From: an uncultured Pelagibacteraceae bacterium
Lineage (GTDB): Bacteria; Pseudomonadota; Alphaproteobacteria; Pelagibacterales; Pelagibacteraceae
Length of the DNA stretch: 64,000 nucleotides
Direction: 5' to 3'
Assembly (NCBI GenBank): GCA_902561095.1
Contig: CACEOF010000001.1
Coordinates: 107,256 to 171,255, forward strand
The position numbers and the translations under genes were made by a program. Each line of letters opens with the position of its first letter. Positions within the stretch are counted from its first letter, which is position 1. Below the pieces are notes generated by a model. It did no database searches. It was not told the origin of the DNA and worked only from the letters and a program-made list of their open reading frames with translations. Below, one piece after another: positions 18,809-28,232 of the stretch.

Positions 18809-19722
18809 AAATTGGAATAATAGGTAACGGTGGTCACTCAAAAAGAATACAAAAAATACTTAAGAAAAAAAAATTAAATTTTTTTATTCATAAACCAAAA
18901 AAACCAAATTATTTTGACAAAATAAGTTTTGATAAATTAAAAAAATGTAATGTTATATTTATTATATCTCCTAATGATACACATTTTGAATACATTAAAA
19001 AACTTTATAAAAATAGATATATTTTTTGTGAAAAACCTCCTGTAGGTACAAAAAAAGAATTAATAAAATTAAAAAAAATTAGGTCAAAAAAAATTTACTT
19101 CAATTTTAATTTTAGATTTTTTATGATTTCCCAAATATTAAAAAATCGAAATAAATATAAACTTGGAAATTTAGTTTACGCTAATTTATCTTCCTCTCAT
19201 GGTTTAGCACAAAAAAAAAGCTATAAAGATAGTTGGAGGTCTAATAGGAAAAAAAGTCCTAAGGGTATTTATGAAATTGTTTCAATTCATTACATTGATC
19301 TAATCAATTATTTATTCAAAGTAAATAAAATTGAAAAACCAAAATTATTAAATTCCTCAAAAATTGGTAATAGTTTTGATACTTCATTAGTAGAAATTAA
19401 AATACAAAATGAAGGCTTGGTGAATATATTTTCAACATATGACTCCTCATATAATAAAAACTTAATTTTTTTATTTAAAAACGGAATTATAGAGCAAAGA
19501 AATAACTCAATTACAATTAAAGGTCCCACTTTAAATTTAGATAACAAAGGTTTCTTTAAACCACCAAAAATTATAAAAAAACTAAATGTCAATGAAAATA
19601 GAGATTTTAAAAATTCATTAGTTGAAAGTGTTAATTTTTTTCTGAACCATGTGAAATATAATAAGAAATTTAGTAAAAAAATCACGGACATTTCTTTTAA
19701 AAGTAACTCTCTTATAGTTTAG
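18805..19722 (+). CDS. Gfo/Idh/MocA-family oxidoreductase
   Basis: A 305-residue NAD(P)-dependent oxidoreductase of the sugar-dehydrogenase family. The Rossmann motif IGIIGNGGHSKRIQ is at the N-terminus. IFIISPNDTHFEYI and YIFCEKPPVGTKKEL follow, the latter carrying the EKP motif with the conserved Lys. EIVSIHYIDLINYLF supplies the conserved His region. The ATG at 18805 overlaps the radical SAM stop (ATGA); an earlier in-frame ATG at 18787 lies inside that gene and is unlikely. Probably it oxidises, reduces or isomerises a nucleotide sugar in concert with the radical SAM enzyme. Confidence 0.85.
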   Translation: MKIGIIGNGGHSKRIQKILKKKKLNFFIHKPKKPNYFDKISFDKLKKCNVIFIISPNDTHFEYIKKLYKNRYIFCEKPPVGTKKELIKLKKIRSKKIYFNFNFRFFMISQILKNRNKYKLGNLVYANLSSSHGLAQKKSYKDSWRSNRKKSPKGIYEIVSIHYIDLINYLFKVNKIEKPKLLNSSKIGNSFDTSLVEIKIQNEGLVNIFSTYDSSYNKNLIFLFKNGIIEQRNNSITIKGPTLNLDNKGFFKPPKIIKKLNVNENRDFKNSLVESVNFFLNHVKYNKKFSKKITDISFKSNSLIV

Positions 19723-19755
19723 ATAAATTAGACTTTTAGTTTTGATAATTCCGAA

Positions 19756-19761
19756 TATAAT
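19756..19761 (+). promoter_or_regulatory. -10 element of the tmRNA gene
   Basis: A perfect TATAAT hexamer lies 5 bases before the AGTTGG-TTTT-CCAACT hairpin that opens the acceptor piece of the tmRNA. It would give a transcription start near 19768. The -35 region (about 19734-19739, TTTTAG) is a poor match. Confidence 0.5.
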
Positions 19762-19765
19762 AAGC

Positions 19766-20027
19766 AAGTTGGTTTTCCAACTATAACGATAAACGAATTT
19801 CGTAATAACCATTGCGGACGTGGGGGCAGTACCCACCACCTCCACCATGAAAATTATGGGGGTGAAACAGATTCGACGAGTGACTAAAGGCTATTCTTTC
19901 GTTCGGGATTGTTCCACCGTAACGGGCTATTTTATAATTGCTAACGAAAGTTACGCACTTGCTGCATAATTAACTTAGTTAATTAAGCAAACGGGGTCCG
20001 GGGCACCTGGCAACAGAACGCCCCTTA
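19766..20027 (+). ncRNA. ssrA: Transfer-messenger RNA, circularly permuted two-piece form
   Basis: Ribosome-rescue RNA in the permuted order of alphaproteobacteria. The acceptor piece comes first: a hairpin at 19767-19782 and a T arm (GTGGG-GGCAGTA-CCCAC), then CACCTCC and ACCA ending at 19847. A 10-nt intervening segment (19848-19857) follows. The coding piece begins GGGGGTGAAACAGATTCGACG at 19858, and its first seven bases pair with CACCTCC to close the acceptor stem. The tag frame GCT...TAA at 19940-19969 encodes ANESYALAA then stop. A structured 3' part with GGGG...CCCC pairing ends near 20024. It is convergent with ppdK. The outer ends are estimates. Confidence 0.93.
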
Positions 20028-20037
20028 GTTAGAATAA

Positions 20038-22695
20038 TTATTTTTTTAACTCTGCTTGAGCTGCTGCTAATCTAGCAACTGGAACTCTATAAGGAGAACA
20101 AGATACATAATTAAGCCCTGCTTTCGCACAAAAAGAAATACTTTTTGGATCTCCACCGTGCTCTCCACAGATCCCTAGTTTTATATGTTTATTTTGGCTT
20201 TTTCCTTTTGCAACAGCAATTTCAACTAAATCTGAAACTCCTTCGTCAATTGATACAAAAGGATCAATAGAAAATATTTTATTTTCTAAGTAATCATTTA
20301 AAAATTTTCCACTATCATCTCTGCTTATTCCAAAAGTAGTTTGCGTTAAATCATTTGTACCAAAACTAAAAAATTCTGCATGTTTTGCTATTTCTTTTGC
20401 TTTAATAGCTGCTCTTGGAAGCTCAATCATCGTTCCAACCATAAAGTCTATTTTTAATTTATTTTCTTTTTGAACCATACTTGCTATTCTTTTGACCAAA
20501 TCTTTCATTATTTTAATTTCAGCCTCTGTAGAGACTAGTGGAATCATGATTTCAGGAAAAGCTGACTTAATATTATTTTTTTTAAGCTCACATAATGCTT
20601 CAAAAATTGCTCTGCATTGCATCTCATATATTTCAGGAAATGATATAGCTAATCTGCAACCTCTGTGACCTAGCATTGGGTTTTCTTCGTGAAGTTCCTC
20701 TATCCTCGTTTCAACCTCTTTTACTGAAAAATTAAAAATTTTTGCTAATTCGTTAATTTCTTTATTTGTTCTTGGTAAAAATTCATGTAGTGGAGGATCT
20801 AATAATCTTACTGTAACTGGTAAGCCATTCATAATCTTAAAAATTTCGATAAAGTCTTTCTTTTGATGAGGTAAAAGTTTATCTAAAGCTTTAGCTCTAT
20901 CTTCTTTGGTTTTAGAAAGAATCATTTCCCTAACAGATAAAATTCTCTCTTCATCAAAAAACATGTGCTCAGTTCTGCAAAGTCCAATGCCTTCAGCACC
21001 AAAATCTTTTGCAGTTATAGTATCTTTTGGGGTTTCTGAATTTGTTCTTATATTTAATTTTCTGTAACTATCAGCCCATGACATTAATTTTGAAAAATCA
21101 CCTGATATTTCTGGCTTTACGGTTGCAACACTACCTTCTATTATTCTTCCTGTTGAGCCATCTATTGTTATTATGTCCCCCTCTTTAACTTCCATAGATG
21201 ATGTTTTAAATGACTTATTTTCATAATTTATATCAATTTCACTCGAACCTGAAACACAAGGCCTTCCCATCCCTCTTGCTACAACTGCTGCGTGGCTTGT
21301 CATTCCACCTCTTGCAGTTAAGATTCCTTTAGCTGCATGCATTCCTTGTATATCTTCAGGAGAGGTTTCTACTCTAACTAATATTGTATCCTGCATCATG
21401 GATGTTAGTCTTTCTGCTTCTTCAGAAGTGAATACAACTTTACCACTTGCAGCACCTGGTGATGCAGGTAAGCCATTTGCAATTACATTTATTGTGCTTT
21501 TTTCATCTAGGGTTGGATGTAGAAGTGTATCAAGTGAGTGTGGATCAATTCTTAACACTGCATCTTTTTTTGAAATTAATTTATCTCTAACCATATCAAC
21601 TGCGATTTTAACTGCAGATTTTGCAGTTCTTTTTCCAGATCGTGTTTGAAGCATCCACAGCTTTTTATTTTCGACTGTAAACTCTACATCCTGCATATCT
21701 TTGTAGTGTTTTTCTAATTTTTTTAGAATCTTATAAAGTTGTCTATAAACTTTAGGCATAGACTCTTCCATTGATAGAGCTTTAACTTTAGCTTTTTGTC
21801 TAGCTTTTTTAGTTATATATTGTGGAGTTCTTGTTCCAGCCACAACATCCTCTCCTTGCGCATTAATTAAATATTCTCCATAAATTTCGTTTTCACCGTC
21901 TGATGGATTTCTTGTAAAAACAACACCAGTTGCACAATCGTCTCCCATGTTTCCAAAAACCATTGATTGAATATTAACTGCAGTTCCCCACTCTGCAGGT
22001 ATGTGATTTAATTTTCTATATATTTTTGCTCTTTTACTATCCCAAGACAAAAATACTGCACTGATTGCTCCCAACAACTGTTCATGAACATCTTGTGGAA
22101 AATCTCTATTTGCTTTTTCCTTAACTGTTCTTTTAAAATCGTCAATAAGTCCATCCCAGTCATTTTCATCTAAATCAGTGTCTAATAAAACACCCTTTGT
22201 AAGTTTGTAATTCTCAATTAATTCCTCAAAATGATACCCTTCAACACCCATTACTACATTGCCATACATTTGAATAAACCTTCTATAGCTATCCTTAGCA
22301 AATCGACCATTAGAGGTTTTTGATGCTAAGGCTTTAACGGTTTTATCGTTTAATCCTAAATTTAAAATTGTATCCATCATACCAGGCATAGAAACTCTCG
22401 CTCCAGATCTGACAGATAGTAATAATGGATTTTTTAAATCACCAAATTTTTTTGAAACTTCTTTTTCAATGGCCTTTAATTCTATTTTAATTGATGCGAT
22501 TATACTTTTATTAAGTTTTTTTTTATCTTTATAAAATAAATCGCATACTTTTGTAGAGATAGTAAATCCGGGTGGAACCGGTAATCCCATTCGACCCATT
22601 TCTGAAAGATTGGCACCTTTTCCACCCAAAAAATTTCTTGGGATTTTAATTTTTTTGCTATCTTTAGATTTAAAATTTAAAATTAGTTTTTTCAT
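20038..22695 (-). CDS. ppdK: Pyruvate, phosphate dikinase
   Basis: Interconverts pyruvate + ATP + Pi and PEP + AMP + PPi. At 885 residues all domains are present. The N-terminal ATP-grasp domain has NFLGGKGANLSEMGRMGLPVPPGF and VRSGARVSMPGMMDTILN. The swivelling phosphohistidine domain has GGMTSHAAVVARGMGRPCV with the catalytic His near residue 466. The C-terminal TIM barrel has GLCRTEHMFF and GTNDLTQTTFG, ending with LGICGEHGGDP. It overlaps glyS by 4 nt. In SAR11, which is reported to lack a standard phosphofructokinase glycolysis, this enzyme probably feeds gluconeogenesis. Confidence 0.96.
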   Translation of the reverse strand: MKKLILNFKSKDSKKIKIPRNFLGGKGANLSEMGRMGLPVPPGFTISTKVCDLFYKDKKKLNKSIIASIKIELKAIEKEVSKKFGDLKNPLLLSVRSGARVSMPGMMDTILNLGLNDKTVKALASKTSNGRFAKDSYRRFIQMYGNVVMGVEGYHFEELIENYKLTKGVLLDTDLDENDWDGLIDDFKRTVKEKANRDFPQDVHEQLLGAISAVFLSWDSKRAKIYRKLNHIPAEWGTAVNIQSMVFGNMGDDCATGVVFTRNPSDGENEIYGEYLINAQGEDVVAGTRTPQYITKKARQKAKVKALSMEESMPKVYRQLYKILKKLEKHYKDMQDVEFTVENKKLWMLQTRSGKRTAKSAVKIAVDMVRDKLISKKDAVLRIDPHSLDTLLHPTLDEKSTINVIANGLPASPGAASGKVVFTSEEAERLTSMMQDTILVRVETSPEDIQGMHAAKGILTARGGMTSHAAVVARGMGRPCVSGSSEIDINYENKSFKTSSMEVKEGDIITIDGSTGRIIEGSVATVKPEISGDFSKLMSWADSYRKLNIRTNSETPKDTITAKDFGAEGIGLCRTEHMFFDEERILSVREMILSKTKEDRAKALDKLLPHQKKDFIEIFKIMNGLPVTVRLLDPPLHEFLPRTNKEINELAKIFNFSVKEVETRIEELHEENPMLGHRGCRLAISFPEIYEMQCRAIFEALCELKKNNIKSAFPEIMIPLVSTEAEIKIMKDLVKRIASMVQKENKLKIDFMVGTMIELPRAAIKAKEIAKHAEFFSFGTNDLTQTTFGISRDDSGKFLNDYLENKIFSIDPFVSIDEGVSDLVEIAVAKGKSQNKHIKLGICGEHGGDPKSISFCAKAGLNYVSCSPYRVPVARLAAAQAELKK

Positions 22696-24761
22696 TTTTG
22701 GGAGTCTATTAAAGAAAAATTAACATAATTGTTAAAGGTTTTACATAAGATTTGAATAAGTTCTAGTCTATTTTTTCGAATACCTGGATCGACATCATTA
22801 ACTATAACATTATCAAAAAAATCGTTAATTACTTTTTTGGTATCCAATAAGTTATCTAGAGTTTCAGAATAATCTTCATCTTTATTAATTGAAGAAAAAT
22901 ATTTCTTTAATTCATTTAATTTTTTAAACAAATTTTTTTCAAAATCTGTCTTGAAAACACCAGGGTCGGTTGTATTTGAGAGATCAAAATTCTGTTTTTT
23001 CAACTCATTTTCCAAGATATTTGAAGCTCTTTTATAGCTTGATATTATCTCTTGTCCGTTTGATTTAGAAATTATTTTGTCTAAATATTTAGCCTTTTCA
23101 AAAATTATTACAAGTTGGTCTAAATTATGTGAATTGATAGATGCTTGAATAATATCATTTCGAATATTTTCTTCCTTCATATAGAATTTTAGTCGGTCCA
23201 TTAGAAATTCAGAAAGTTCTTTTTGAAGTAATTTATTTTCAAATTTGAAGCCTTGATCCATATAAAGTGAAGCTGAATAATTAATCAAATCTCTTATTTT
23301 AATATGATTTTTATTTTCTACAATTATTCTAATTACTCCTAAAGTTAATCTTCTAAGAGCAAATGGATCTTTAGAGCTTGTTGGTTTTTGTTTAATTCCA
23401 AAAAAACCTACTAGGGTATCTATTTTGTCTGATAGAGCTAGTGCTATACTAAAAGGTTTTTTGGGAACCCTTGACCCAGACCCTGAGGGTAAATATTGTT
23501 CACTTATTGATAGTGCTACATCCTTGTCAAAACCTTGTGCCTCACAAAAATAACCACCCATAATCCCTTGAAGCTCAGGAAACTCACCCACTAGTTCAGA
23601 TAATAAATCGACTTTAGAGATTGATGCTGATAATTCCACTTTTTCTTTACTTATTAATAGTTCATCTGAAAGCATTCCTGCAAGCTTTCTCATTCTTTGA
23701 ACTTTATCGAAATAACTTCCTAAACCCTTAAAATAATTCATAGATTTTAAATTTGAGACTTGTTTTACTAAATTTTTGGATTTATCTTTTTGCCAAAAGA
23801 ATTTTGCATCGGTAAGTCTTGCTTCTACTACTCTCTCGTTACCTAGCTTTATTAAACCTTTTAGATCTTTTTTGTTTGAAACAACTAAAAATTCGTTCGT
23901 AATACCTCCCTTATTATCAAAAGTAGGGAAATATTTTTGATGGTATTGCATTGTGATTATTAAAATCTCTTTTGGTATTTTTAAAAACTCTTTATCAAAC
24001 TGACAAATAAGAACATTGGGTTGATCTATTAAATCAACAACTTCTTCCAACAGCTCTGGATTTTGCTCTATAACAATATTTTTCTTTTTTAAAAGTAAAT
24101 GAAATTTTTTTTCAATAATTTTTTTTCTTTGATAAGGGTCAATTATTATTTGTTTCTTTTTAAAAAAATTTTTATATTTTTTAAAATCAGAAAATTTTAT
24201 TTTCTTTTCTTCAAAATCTTTATCAACAAAAGTAAAATTAGATGACTGAATATGATGAAATTTAAACATTAGAGTTTTTTTATTAAAGATTGCCAAAATA
24301 GACTTGAGCGGTCTACCCCAATTTAAAGTAAAATCCCCCCAACGCATTGATTTTTTCCATTGAATTTTATCTAATATTTTTGGAACAAACTCTTCTAATA
24401 ACTCGTGGGTATAAAGTTTTTTTGATTTCTTCTTAAAGAAGAAAAAGTTACCTTTTTCTGTTTCTTTTTCATAAAGATTTTGTTTTAGAGTTTGATTTGA
24501 TCGTATAAAGCCCTCTATAGCTAGATCTGGGGCTTTTGTACTCGGGCCTTTTATTTCCTCGGACTTCAGAATTGTTTGTTTTTGAAGCCCTTCAAATAAT
24601 ATTACCAATCTATTCGGGGTTGAATAGGAAAAACTTCTTTTAAATGGAATAGATTTCTCTTCAAAGAAATTATTAAAAGATTTCAATAAGTTTTCTCTTA
24701 AATTTTTTTGAAGACCTGCAGGTATTTCCTCGCTAAATAGTTCTAAAAAAAACTCGGACAT
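22692..24761 (-). CDS. glyS: Glycyl-tRNA synthetase beta subunit
   Basis: Beta subunit of the alpha2beta2 bacterial glycyl-tRNA synthetase; it binds tRNA and contributes to catalysis. It has the N-terminal FLLEL/EEIPAG type opening (FFLELFSEEIPAGLQ), central MGGYFCEAQGFDKDVALSISEQYLPSGSGS and KPTSSKDPFALRRLTLGVIRI typical of GlyS, and an HD-like domain before the C-terminal anticodon-binding region. At 689 residues the length is normal. It starts 3 nt after glyQ and overlaps ppdK by 4 nt, so the operon is S49 peptidase, glyQ, glyS, ppdK. Confidence 0.96.
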   Translation of the reverse strand: MSEFFLELFSEEIPAGLQKNLRENLLKSFNNFFEEKSIPFKRSFSYSTPNRLVILFEGLQKQTILKSEEIKGPSTKAPDLAIEGFIRSNQTLKQNLYEKETEKGNFFFFKKKSKKLYTHELLEEFVPKILDKIQWKKSMRWGDFTLNWGRPLKSILAIFNKKTLMFKFHHIQSSNFTFVDKDFEEKKIKFSDFKKYKNFFKKKQIIIDPYQRKKIIEKKFHLLLKKKNIVIEQNPELLEEVVDLIDQPNVLICQFDKEFLKIPKEILIITMQYHQKYFPTFDNKGGITNEFLVVSNKKDLKGLIKLGNERVVEARLTDAKFFWQKDKSKNLVKQVSNLKSMNYFKGLGSYFDKVQRMRKLAGMLSDELLISKEKVELSASISKVDLLSELVGEFPELQGIMGGYFCEAQGFDKDVALSISEQYLPSGSGSRVPKKPFSIALALSDKIDTLVGFFGIKQKPTSSKDPFALRRLTLGVIRIIVENKNHIKIRDLINYSASLYMDQGFKFENKLLQKELSEFLMDRLKFYMKEENIRNDIIQASINSHNLDQLVIIFEKAKYLDKIISKSNGQEIISSYKRASNILENELKKQNFDLSNTTDPGVFKTDFEKNLFKKLNELKKYFSSINKDEDYSETLDNLLDTKKVINDFFDNVIVNDVDPGIRKNRLELIQILCKTFNNYVNFSLIDSQK

Positions 24762-24764
24762 TTT

Positions 24765-25655
24765 TTAATTTTGACTATCTATCCAAATCCCAGCAGCAGA
24801 CTTAGTGATGTCACGAATTCTTCCAATATAACCTGCTCTTTGTGCAACACTTATTGCTCCCCTAGCATCTAAAATGTTAAAAACGTGGCTTGCTTTTAAA
24901 CATTGATCATACGCAGGTAGTGAAATCTTTTTTTCAACTAATGATTTTGCTTCTGACTCATGCATATCAAACATTTTGAATAATTGTTCAACATTGGCAT
25001 GCTCAAAATTATAAGCAGAAAACTCTTTTTCAGCCTGGTGAAAAACTTCTCTGTATTTTATATCCTCATCATTCCATAATAAATCATAAACATTTTTTTG
25101 TTGTTGTGTAAACATACAGATCCTCTCTAAACCATAAGTAATTTCTACTGAAACTGGTTTACATTCATAACCAGCCATCTGTTGAAAGTAAGTGAATTGA
25201 GTAATTTCCATTCCATCACACCAAACTTCCCAACCTAAACCGGCTGCACCTAACGTAGGACTTTCCCAGTCATCTTCAACAAATCTTATATCATGATCAT
25301 TGTGATGAATTCCAATTGTAGTAAGACTATTTAGATATAGCTTTTTTATATTTTCAGGAGAAGGTTTAATCAAAACTTGAAACTGATAATAATGTTGAAG
25401 TCTATTAGGATTTTCACCATATCTGCCGTCGGTTGGTCTTCTTGATGGTTGAACATATGCAGCTTTCCACGGTTGGGTACCCAACGATCTAAGAGTTGTA
25501 GCAGGATGGAACGTACCAGCTCCAACTTCCATGTCGTACGGCTGAAGAATAATACACCCTTGTTTACTCCAAAATTTTTGAAGATTTAAAATAGTTTCTT
25601 GAAAAGATTGAAATTTTGGTTTTAGTTTTTTTTTATTTTTATTTTTAGAAACCAT
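24765..25655 (-). CDS. glyQ: Glycyl-tRNA synthetase alpha subunit
   Basis: Alpha subunit carrying the class II aminoacylation site. It has [35 protein letters not shown] and [28 protein letters not shown], then [18 protein letters not shown], all hallmark GlyQ blocks, ending in [13 protein letters not shown]. From ATG 25655 it has 296 residues with a short Lys-rich head (KNKNKKKLK). An in-frame ATG at 25679 would add 8 residues and lengthen the overlap with the upstream peptidase gene from 11 to 35 nt, so 25655 is preferred, though not proven. Confidence 0.95.
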   Translation of the reverse strand: MVSKNKNKKKLKPKFQSFQETILNLQKFWSKQGCIILQPYDMEVGAGTFHPATTLRSLGTQPWKAAYVQPSRRPTDGRYGENPNRLQHYYQFQVLIKPSPENIKKLYLNSLTTIGIHHNDHDIRFVEDDWESPTLGAAGLGWEVWCDGMEITQFTYFQQMAGYECKPVSVEITYGLERICMFTQQQKNVYDLLWNDEDIKYREVFHQAEKEFSAYNFEHANVEQLFKMFDMHESEAKSLVEKKISLPAYDQCLKASHVFNILDARGAISVAQRAGYIGRIRDITKSAAGIWIDSQN

Positions 25656-26448
25656 ATCTTTGCCAGATTGACCTCTCATCTAAAATATTTGCAAATTGAT
25701 CTATTTGATTAGAGGAAGAAAGTTTTTGACTTAACCATCCTTTGGTCTTTTCAAATTTTTTAATTATTACATCATCTCCAAATTTTTCTTTCAATATTTC
25801 ATGAGCGTTTCCTATTCCATCTACTAATCCCAATGTTTTTGATTTACGGCCTGACCAAAATTCACCCGAGAAAAGTTCAACTTCAGATTTTTTTAATTTA
25901 GTACCTCTACTTTTTTCAACAACATCAATAAAATCTTTATGTAAGTCTAACTGAATGTTTTTAAGTCTCTCTATATCTTCATTTTTTTCTTCAAGAAAAG
26001 GATCAAGAGTACTTTTATTTTTACCAGCTGTATGGACTCTTCTCTCGACACCAATTTTTTTTATTAATTCTGTAAAACCAAATGACGAATAAATAACTCC
26101 AATTGATCCTATAATAGAACTTGAGTTTGCATAAATTTCGTCCCCAGCACAAGCAATAAGATAGCCTCCAGAGGCAGCTACATCCTCTGCAAATACAACT
26201 ACTTGTTTCTTATTTTTTTTTGCTTGCTGTCTTATAAAGCTATAAATTAGATGGGATTGAACAGGAGATCCACCTGGTGAATTTATAGTAATTGCAACAC
26301 ATTTGGCTTTTTTCAATGAAAAAGCTTTTTTAATTATCTCTTCTTGGCCAGCAAAATCTATCCCTTGTTTAAATTTTCCTGCATTTCCTATCACACCACT
26401 AAGCTTTAAATGAGCAACTATTTTTTTCTTTTTAAAAAAAGAGAACAT
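25645..26448 (-). CDS. S49-family signal peptide peptidase (SppA/SohB-like)
   Basis: Membrane-associated serine protease of the S49 family, probably degrading leftover signal peptides. It is 267 residues long. The nucleophile Ser is in [19 protein letters not shown] near residue 90, followed by [10 protein letters not shown]. The general-base Lys is in [11 protein letters not shown] near residue 142, and [17 protein letters not shown] follows. The short form lacks the second SppA repeat and has no strong N-terminal membrane helix (the start is [11 protein letters not shown]), closer to short alphaproteobacterial SppA. It overlaps glyQ. Confidence 0.9.
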   Translation of the reverse strand: MFSFFKKKKIVAHLKLSGVIGNAGKFKQGIDFAGQEEIIKKAFSLKKAKCVAITINSPGGSPVQSHLIYSFIRQQAKKNKKQVVVFAEDVAASGGYLIACAGDEIYANSSSIIGSIGVIYSSFGFTELIKKIGVERRVHTAGKNKSTLDPFLEEKNEDIERLKNIQLDLHKDFIDVVEKSRGTKLKKSEVELFSGEFWSGRKSKTLGLVDGIGNAHEILKEKFGDDVIIKKFEKTKGWLSQKLSSSNQIDQFANILDERSIWQRYGF

Positions 26449-26516
26449 AAATATTTCTTATAGAATTATTAATTGAATATAAAGACTACTTATAATTGAA
26501 GAATAAGGTGCGTCAA

Positions 26517-26548
26517 TTGATAAGTAATAAATAAAAGTTAATTATACT
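26517..26548 (+). promoter_or_regulatory. Candidate promoter of the prenyl diphosphate synthase gene
   Basis: TTGATA (26517-26522) and TATACT (26543-26548) are separated by 20 bases, somewhat long for a sigma70 promoter. The start of transcription would fall near 26555, leaving a leader of under 10 bases before the ATG at 26563. The -10 match is good; the spacing weakens the call. Confidence 0.3.
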
Positions 26549-26562
26549 AGTTTAAATTTTAT

Positions 26563-27576
26563 ATGGGATCAGTCGTTCAGCTTAAAAAACAGATAAATAA
26601 TTCATATTTTCAGTTAAAGGATTCTCTTGAGGACAAGCTTATTTTAACTGAGGAAAAAATTAAAACTAAATTAATTAGTGATGTAGAACTAGTTCAAAAA
26701 ATGACTGACTATCACATGAAAACTGGTGGCAAAAGGCTGAGAGCTCTTCTGACTTTAGGATCTGCAAAATTATGTGGTTATGCAAAAGGTTCGAGAGATG
26801 TCAATTTAGCAGCGTGTGTTGAATTAATTCATAGTGCAACTTTAATGCATGATGATGTTATAGATCAAGGTGAAGTTAGGAGAGGAAAGGAAACTTTAAA
26901 TAAAGTTTGGAATAATCTTTCGTCAGTTTTAGTAGGTGACTATTTGCTAAGTAGATGCTTTGAGATGATGGTTGAAGATGGCAACATGGAAGTTCTGAAA
27001 TTATTATCATCTACTTCATCTAGAATAGCTCAAGGAGAAGTTTTACAGCTTCAACATAAAGGAGAAGTCGATATGTTGGAAGAAACTTATCTAAAAATTA
27101 TTTCTGCAAAGACTGCTGAATTGTTTGCAGCAGCTACAAAAGTTGGTGCAATTTTATCTGATAGTAATAAAAAAGAAAAAGATGCACTTGAATTTTATGG
27201 TAAAAATCTTGGACTTACTTTCCAAATTGCTGATGATACACTTGATTATAACGCTGAACTTAAATTATTTGGAAAGAAAATAGGACAAGATTTTTTTGAG
27301 GGAAAAATTACACTTCCAATAATTTTACTTTATCAAAAGCTAGAGATCGAAGAAAAAAATAACTTAATTAATGTGTTCAGTAAAAATACTAGAGACAAAG
27401 ATGATTTAGATAAAATAATTGCTTTAATTAATAAGCACAAAATTATAAATGAGTGCTACCAGAAAGCTCAACATTATATTAATCTTGCTTCAAATTCATT
27501 GAGTGTTTTTGAAGATACCAAAGAAAAAGAAATTTTAAAAAATCTAACAACATTTAGTTTATCTAGAAGTTTTTAA
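26563..27576 (+). CDS. Long-chain polyprenyl diphosphate synthase
   Basis: Extends FPP with IPP to make the ubiquinone side chain (octaprenyl or decaprenyl). At 337 residues it has the two aspartate-rich motifs: DDVID at 97-101 within HSATLMHDDVIDQGEVRRGK, and DDTLD near residue 224 within IADDTLDYNA. KTGGKRLRALLTLGSAKLCG and QGEVLQL are also typical. Small residues before the first motif (HSATLM) indicate a long-chain product. It resembles IspB, but the exact chain length cannot be read from the sequence. It overlaps the convergent pdxH by 4 nt. Confidence 0.92.
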   Translation: MGSVVQLKKQINNSYFQLKDSLEDKLILTEEKIKTKLISDVELVQKMTDYHMKTGGKRLRALLTLGSAKLCGYAKGSRDVNLAACVELIHSATLMHDDVIDQGEVRRGKETLNKVWNNLSSVLVGDYLLSRCFEMMVEDGNMEVLKLLSSTSSRIAQGEVLQLQHKGEVDMLEETYLKIISAKTAELFAAATKVGAILSDSNKKEKDALEFYGKNLGLTFQIADDTLDYNAELKLFGKKIGQDFFEGKITLPIILLYQKLEIEEKNNLINVFSKNTRDKDDLDKIIALINKHKIINECYQKAQHYINLASNSLSVFEDTKEKEILKNLTTFSLSRSF

Positions 27577-28199
27577 GGGCTCAACAGAGATCTGATCCAT
27601 TCTCCTTTAGAATTTTTTGTATATTTTAATCTTTCATGAATCCTATTGTCTCCATCAAGCCAAAATTCAATACTTGAGGGAAATAAATTCCATCCTGACC
27701 AATAATTTGGTCGTGGAACCTTATTCTTATCCACATACTTTTTTTTGTATTCTTCGATAGAATTATCTAGCTGTTCTCTATATTTAAGTTTCTTGCTCTG
27801 TTTAGATGCCCATGCTCCAATTCTGCTTTCATAGCTTCTTGAATTATAATAATCATCTGCAACCTCATTTGGCACCAATGAAACTGTGCCATTAACTCTA
27901 ATTTGTCTTAGTAAACTTTTCCAATGAAAACACATTGCTACATTTGGATTTTGTTTTAATTCACGTCCTTTTTGACTATCTAAATTTGTATAAAATACAA
28001 ATCCATTTTGATTGAAGTCTTTTAATAAGACCATTCTTACAGAAGGCACATTATTTTTACTTGATGTTGCTAACGCTACTGCGTTTGGGTCGTTTGGCTC
28101 AGTTTTTTTTGCCTCTTCCATCCAACTATCAAATAAATGAATTGGATCATCTAAATCCATAAAACAACTATTAAGCCCAAGTGAGTTTTTTTGATTCAT
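27573..28199 (-). CDS. pdxH: Pyridoxamine 5'-phosphate oxidase
   Basis: FMN-dependent oxidase making pyridoxal 5'-phosphate from PNP or PMP. At 208 residues it has VRMVLLKDFNQNGFVFYTNLDSQKGREL, the FMN/PLP-binding block, CFHWKSLLRQIRVNGTVSLV, SRIGAWASKQS and the C-terminal WDG-like block (EFWLDGDNRIHERLKYT). It is convergent with the prenyl synthase (4 nt overlap) and divergent from aroC (33 nt away). Confidence 0.95.
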   Translation of the reverse strand: MNQKNSLGLNSCFMDLDDPIHLFDSWMEEAKKTEPNDPNAVALATSSKNNVPSVRMVLLKDFNQNGFVFYTNLDSQKGRELKQNPNVAMCFHWKSLLRQIRVNGTVSLVPNEVADDYYNSRSYESRIGAWASKQSKKLKYREQLDNSIEEYKKKYVDKNKVPRPNYWSGWNLFPSSIEFWLDGDNRIHERLKYTKNSKGEWIRSLLSP

Positions 28200-28232
28200 A
28201 ATTTAAACAAAATAATCTATATAATATAAATA

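Noticed and set aside
19618..19848. 76-codon open frame on the minus strand across the end of the dehydrogenase gene and the tmRNA
   Set aside because: It runs antisense through the tmRNA acceptor piece, whose structure explains the sequence; no protein similarity.
8513..20027. Integrated mobile element using ssrA as attachment site
   Set aside because: No integrase, transposase or direct repeat of the tmRNA end was found in the block, so integration is not supported, even though the location is suggestive.
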